From: Prostheceraeus crozeri
Taxonomy: Eukaryota > Platyhelminthes > Polycladida > Euryleptidae
Assembly (NCBI GenBank): GCA_907163375.1
Contig: CAJQUW010015425.1
Coordinates: 27,278 to 91,277 of the forward strand
Length of the DNA stretch: 64,000 nt
Direction: 5' to 3'
Under the pieces are notes generated by a model. The model searched no databases, was not told the origin of the DNA, and saw nothing but the letters and a program-made list of their open reading frames with translations. Shown here piece after piece: positions 58,701 to 64,000 of this stretch; positions within the stretch are counted from its first letter, which is position 1; each line of letters opens with the position of its first letter. Made by a program: the position numbers and the translations under genes.

Positions 58701-59585
58701 ATCACAGAATTAGATTGTTTAAGCGCATCACTTTGCTAGAAGTGCAGACTGATTCAAAACAATGGCACATGCAGGAACTTGCTAAGTGGGCAAAAAGAAA
58801 TTTTTAGTACCTTGCAGAGATAGGAAAAATAGTCGTGCGTCGCTTGCGGATTGCTGTGAATTTCTTCAAAATGCTCCGATCGCCACGACTCCTTCAGATT
58901 CGAAGAATTCAGATTATTGCGCAAAAGTTTTCTCGATAATGCTGGCCCTTCCGATCATCATTAAAAAAGTTAGAAGGCGCACGAAAAAATGTTCACAAAC
59001 TTCTCTGTAGAACTTGTCATCGACTGTGTCTCTTTGTTATGTGATCCGGTTGATAGCAGTCACTGAAACTTCGCACAATTTGGCAAGTTTAATGTTGAAG
59101 TGGCTGCTCATTGTTCGCTTGCTATGCCATTATGTCAGCAGATTGTGCCATTTCATTAACGTCAGATGTTTCAATGTTTCCTTTTTATTCAAGCAGAAGA
59201 AGAGACGACCTGTCTAATTCTGTGGGAAATATTATTCACATCGCTCGATCTTTCACGATCTAAATTTGCTGACTATGTGTGATTTAATGTTGTGTCAATG
59301 TTGAGGTTCGTCAGAATTTAGGCTGCAATTTGCTTTGCGTCCAATGGAAAATTGATCCTCTTGCCCCTTGAGACTAGTTTTGGCCGTAACCACCAGTGTT
59401 GAGGAAAGTCATCTCTAGATCCAAACACGCAGACAACGGAATTTATCTCTGTGAAAATAACATAATGAAGCAATGTGAAAAAATGAACTCCAAAAATACT
59501 TCAACTGTGTCAAGATAAACAAATACAAGCTTCGCCAGATACTGATGCAGTAGCGCAGTTGGCGATTATATTTCATCAGCATTGA
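55780..59585. other. Unassigned AT-rich sequence
   Basis: Open frames such as 56716-56994 and 58786-59010 lack motifs. A 22-bp word at 57405-57426 (ACATTTGTTTCCTTTGTTAT core) is identical to part of the Tc1 family 1 leader but has no similar flanks. Confidence 0.35.
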
Positions 59586-59640
59586 AGGTTGTCATGAAGT
59601 TCATGAGGTTGTCATGGGAATTCATATGGTTGTCACAAAT
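59586..59640. repeat. Short tandem repeat (AGGTTGTCATG)
   Basis: Two and a half imperfect units of about 21 bp, each starting AGGTTGTCATG. Confidence 0.6.
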
Positions 59641-60719
59641 TGTCAAACTTGCCTTGAGAATGAGAGTGGATTTCTATCTAACGGGAATTCCCATATGTGG
59701 GATTTGTTAGACACAATTGTGAAATACAAGTTCAATCCATCAAAGCACCATATTTTGTCCACAAGAAAAGATTAAATGTGATCGTTAACTCCAATCAATA
59801 TGAGATCATGTGATCAGATAAAGTGTCTATGGAATGATTGAAAATCCGCTTCGATGCTTATTCTTGCTGAATTCTCTCCTTATATGCTGACCACATTCTA
59901 ATGCAAAGTAGTTATATACAAGTGTTTGTTGAAGTTGAAGATCATCTTGCCCACGCTTAAAATCCGAGCTTCCTTGATGTCAGAAATTCCCGATGTGCTT
60001 AAATCATGCACTTGGCTTTAAAATAGAAAAATATGATGTGCATGAACTAGCACCATCGTCAAAAACTCTATTGATTTTTGCATATACATTGATCATTAAT
60101 CTTAAAACGTATTTATCTCAATGCGTAATCTTACTACGCAATTTTTTCAAGATATTTCAGCTCGCTATTAGTAGGACTTTATTGGGCTTAAAAAAGAATT
60201 CGATGAAATTCCATACTTACCGCTATGTATTATTTTTGTTGAATTGGACATGTGCATAATTAGATAGCATCTGAAAATTCTGAAATCAGTTAGAAAGCTG
60301 CTGAGCTCATTCACAATGCGCGACATTTGGCAGATTATTATCAATCAATGCTGTAAGGAACAATTTAATGGGTTACATACAGTATTACCAAAGAAGTTAA
60401 ATTAAACATCTTTGAAGTAGAATACAGTGTAGAGCAGAATAGAATTAATATATTTGTGTGAATAGGAATCATACGATGACAAACAATAAAGAAATTGTGA
60501 AAGCTAAAGTCAGAGTCAAATTAATATGTTGATGAATCCATTGAGATACAGAGACACATAAGCGATAAAAGAGTTTCTTCGCCACTCTGCTACAAATTGT
60601 TCTATAATTGTTCCTCCCACTTGCTGATCTCCCACTTGGTGGTAATGTGATTGGATGTAAGGTCAGACATGCACTCTTTGAATAGCTCTGTTGAGGTTTT
60701 GAGACGCCTTCCAACAATG
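59641..60719. other. Unassigned AT-rich sequence
   Basis: Nothing recognised beyond chance-length open frames. Confidence 0.35.
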
Positions 60720-61571
60720 CGGGTTGACAGGTACATTCACGATCGCAAACATAAATGGACGTGACGCTGCAAATTCTTTAGCTCTTTATACGAATATTGT
60801 GGCATTCCAACCAAAAGGGGAGAGCAATAATAAAGCGGTGAACGCAACAAACAGTTATACACAGCTATGGTCATCTTTCCTCAATACGCACATCAAAACC
60901 ATTCAGTCTTCGGACAAACACTTACAATATATGCTTGTGATACACCTATGGTTCTACCACGTCAAGTCACTGCACCAAACAATACCCAGAAAATTATGCC
61001 CAGAAAAATATTAATAGATGTAGGTCATTATGAATTGATAAATGACATAGTAAAAACTCCATTCAAACATGAAACCTTTTTCATTCCACTTTAACCGCGT
61101 GGTCTGCCACGTCCCAAATTTATGCAAGCTCCTCTGCCAATTGCATTAAAAACAGTAGTTGTTCTATTATTTATAGTCAACAAGCATGGCAGGGATAGTA
61201 ATTGCCCATAAATACAATGTAAACTGTCGATTACTTCCAGGCTCTACTCATACGCCAAGACGAATTTCAGGCGGTCCCGATGAAGAAGTCCCCCATTAAC
61301 GAGCATAATTGATTGTAGAGGTGGAGGAAGAGGCAGCCTTTCATGCTCGGAAGAAGGTTTCTGGCATAGCTTGGAGAAGGCGAGGCGGCCTTCCTGCTCG
61401 ATAGGCGGAGGCGGGTATCTGACAGTGGCCGCGGCTAGGAAAGCCGCCTCCACAGCTCTGGATGAACACACTTCGTCAATAAAAACACGACATAACAAGT
61501 ACAAAAGTGTCTTTGATAAAGGAGATGTGAACGCAATGCATAAAATGACACAATTCCAAATCAGTATGTAA
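60720..61571 (+). other. Coding-looking stretch of unknown origin
   Basis: Overlapping plus-strand open frames with protein-like composition occupy 60724-61094. A GC-richer part at 61250-61450 encodes a Gly/Ala-rich segment (SIGGGGYLTVAAARKAAS) followed by a charged tail, to 61571. The change in base composition and the run of frames suggest an old coding remnant, perhaps from a mobile element. No family could be named and no start or product is proposed. Confidence 0.25.
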
Positions 61572-64000
61572 CTTTGATTCTTTATAACCAAAGCGACTAT
61601 GGTAGGTCTATGTGACAAAGTAACGCGAAGCTGATTATTATATGCATGTAACTTCATTTATTACTAATATGAATGTCTAATTTATGTACATGTATTATGT
61701 GGTATTGTATGTGATGTGTGGAACATGTCTTGTGTAATAAATCAAACCTTTCAAGATGTTTTTGCCGTATAATTGATATTCCCAACCTCTTCAACATGCG
61801 TTATTAGACTGTTCGTCTAACTGCTAATACTACCACACATTCACTGCAATTGTCGAATACGTTTTTAATACGAAATTTTTCGGACATCTCAAATTTGTTA
61901 TGATTGTAATAAGATTATAATTCAACAATTATTGTTTTTGTTTCTATCCTCGAATTTTTGCTTTCTTTTGCTATATTTTCTTAATCAAGTCTTGTTTGGA
62001 TAAAATTTCACACTACTTTTTGAATTTAAAGAGCTAAATTTGGTTTGGAGCCGTCGTATCTGGTTTGCAATTGCTACATTTAATTAACTATTGGTAAATA
62101 TGCGCTTACAACATCGTATTTGGATTTACAGGCGTCCACATTTGAGTCGAAAGACCTAAATGTGCATGCAGCACATAAAACAAGTATGCTTGCAAAAGTA
62201 AATCACTTACTGTATAGTGTACACCATTTTTACATATAAAATATCGCTTCTATTACAAATAAAATGTGGTGAAAGTCTGCTACATTTTGACTATGAAAAA
62301 TGCGTGCTTGTACTTATTAGAGATACATGGTAATTTCTTCTGTAAACAATAGTAGAGTTTACATTAATTCAGTAGTTAACTGTTCCATTGACTAAGACTA
62401 TCAATTCAAGATAGTGCACTAATCCATTAAGCATAAAGCTCAAGGATTGCAAAGTCATTAGAATAGTTGACGACGATGTAAATTTGGCACGCGTCAATCA
62501 GTGTTGTTTTCGTGAATTCGTCTTTCATTGTCGAGTTTAATCCGCATTTGCGCATAATTTACCGAGAAACGCTATATGCAATGTTCAAAGGTTGAAAAAT
62601 GTGCCATTTAGCGCCAGTCAAGCGAAGCTGTTTTCATTTCAATTGCTGTCTGCCGGTTCTTCAATTGATGCGGAAACTTCTAAGATACGGAAACTGCAGC
62701 GGAGAAATATTGCTGAAATATGCATGCGCGTACTTTTCATGCTCAAAACTGGTACAACCGTGTCTTGCACATTGTCACAAAATCAGGTTTTCAAGGATAT
62801 ATTCAAAACTGTTGTTATACCGTGTTACAAACATGGTTGCAAAACTATGGAGGCCCATGGTTCCGGGATGATGGACCCAACATTGGTCCTAGATAAGAAC
62901 TTCTGCCTAAAACCCAGTGGGCCTCCAATGAGCCGAGAAAATTTACTTTTTAATAAGTAGTCTTTACGTAACATTTGATTTCCCAATCCTCTATTCGATG
63001 TTTTTGGCATAATAGATGATCATGATATGATTCATAGACATGCATTTTAAAAAATACTGCTATCATAGTGAGAATCGAGACGTTTCGCTAAAGGTTGTAA
63101 TACAAAATGTTTGCAGAAAATTAGCAAAATTCAGACCTTCGAAAAAAGTTCTTTTTAATCCGAATCGCCCCCTTCCTGATAAGAATAGTCATCATGCAGG
63201 AGTACTGGGCTTTATTGAATGCGCGACACGCATGATAATAATACTAATGAAATACTAACAATAATAAGCTTAGTCGACACCCAGAGTGTCACAGATGTTC
63301 TTGATTTTTGCCACGGATATTCGCGAGCCGTGGATGACATGTTCGAAAAGTAGCATTTAAAGTTGATTGAGACGAGTTAGAGAATTACATTTAAAAAAAT
63401 AATCATGCGTAGTAAATTGAAGGTGCGCTAGATATTTATCAGGATAAATTTGGAGGCACTCAATACCAAAAGGTTGAGAAACATTGTACATAGGACACAC
63501 AATTTGCTGGCAGCATTATCGGATGAGTCAGATTCCTTTAAAACATCGAATGAACTCCATCATCCTCTTCTTCCCGGCTCTACATGAGTACTCTCTTAAG
63601 ACTCGAGCAGGAATATGTTTTGGTCGTCGAGAGCGTAAAGACATGGAAATAAAGGACTCTCTCATCGCGTCTCTTTACAGCGCAGTCTACGCTGCTCAAT
63701 GAAGCGATACATAGGAGAGATGCACACCTGCTCTCACTTGAACGAATCCAAGTGACAACAAGGTGGAGAATGAAGCCCTACAAATGGTGTAGGGGAAAAG
63801 AGATCAAAATATTTGTTCAATTCAGCTCATTTTAAGAAGTTCCGCTCGTGACATTCAATCTTTACACTTCAATCTAATGATTACTTTTGAAGATTAATTT
63901 CTAGTGACAAGAGGCTCAACAATCACTGCTTGTTTTTAACATCTGCGGTAATCATTCAGTTTTCATTCTTCACGTTCCAAATATTTACACGTATACACAC
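61572..64000. other. Unassigned AT-rich sequence
   Basis: The longest frame, 62592-62960 (122 codons), has no recognisable domain and overlaps other frames. Nothing else recognised. Confidence 0.35.

Noticed and set aside
62592-62960. 122-codon open frame as a host gene
   Set aside because: No domain, splice context or composition signal. In DNA this AT-rich, a few frames of this length are expected by chance in 64 kb.

Overview
The window looks like a repeat-rich, intron- or intergenic-type stretch of an animal nuclear genome. It is AT-rich, has no bacterial gene packing, and contains only eukaryotic transposable-element families (Tc1/mariner, piggyBac, hAT-type, a non-LTR LINE, MITEs, foldback elements and a tRNA-derived repeat). 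Frequent short palindromes such as TAGGCCTA and TACATGTA are the kind of word I associate with marine invertebrates, including echinoderm-like deuterostomes, but that is only a weak hint. I found no confident host protein gene, rRNA or functional tRNA gene.

Layout: 1-837 is a truncated Tc1-like copy (family 1). 3447-6054 is a TTAA-flanked non-autonomous transposon split by a second Tc1-like family (3622-5229). 6.4-6.7 kb is a CpG-richer patch with CCAAT and ETS-like words. 7437-8148 is a possible further TTAA MITE. 13661-20079 is the centrepiece: two inverted family-1 Tc1 copies, the first with an intact 332-aa DD34E transposase and with a 2446-bp piggyBac element inserted at a TTAA inside its 5' terminal repeat. 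22.3-23.0 kb is a MITE. 24998-25986 is the second copy of the TTAA element. 26.6-26.9 kb is a fragment related to the leader of Tc1 family 2. 28.7-30.3 kb is a LINE remnant bracketed by the same 16-bp minisatellite.

33.5-34.5 kb and 50.7-51.7 kb are two copies of a ~1-kb hAT-like non-autonomous element. 37.1-37.5 kb encodes a hAT dimerisation domain. 39.2-42.7 kb holds two copies of a dispersed repeat, one split by a third Tc1-like family (39586-40799). 43099-44455 is the fourth family-1 Tc1 copy, followed by a large inverted repeat with a tRNA-like segment in each arm (44487-45127). 47.9-53.2 kb is a nest of two foldback elements, the larger being 4.4 kb with ~0.5-0.6-kb terminal inverted repeats. 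54602-55779 is another foldback with a hairpin MITE at its edge. 55.8-64 kb has little that I can assign.

Functionally the window is a record of repeated DNA-transposon invasions. Nesting gives relative ages: TTAA element before Tc1-2; dispersed repeat before Tc1-3; Tc1-1 before piggyBac. The four Tc1-1 copies are nearly identical outside their deletions, so that family was active most recently. Only copy 2 keeps an uninterrupted transposase frame and could in principle have mobilised the others.
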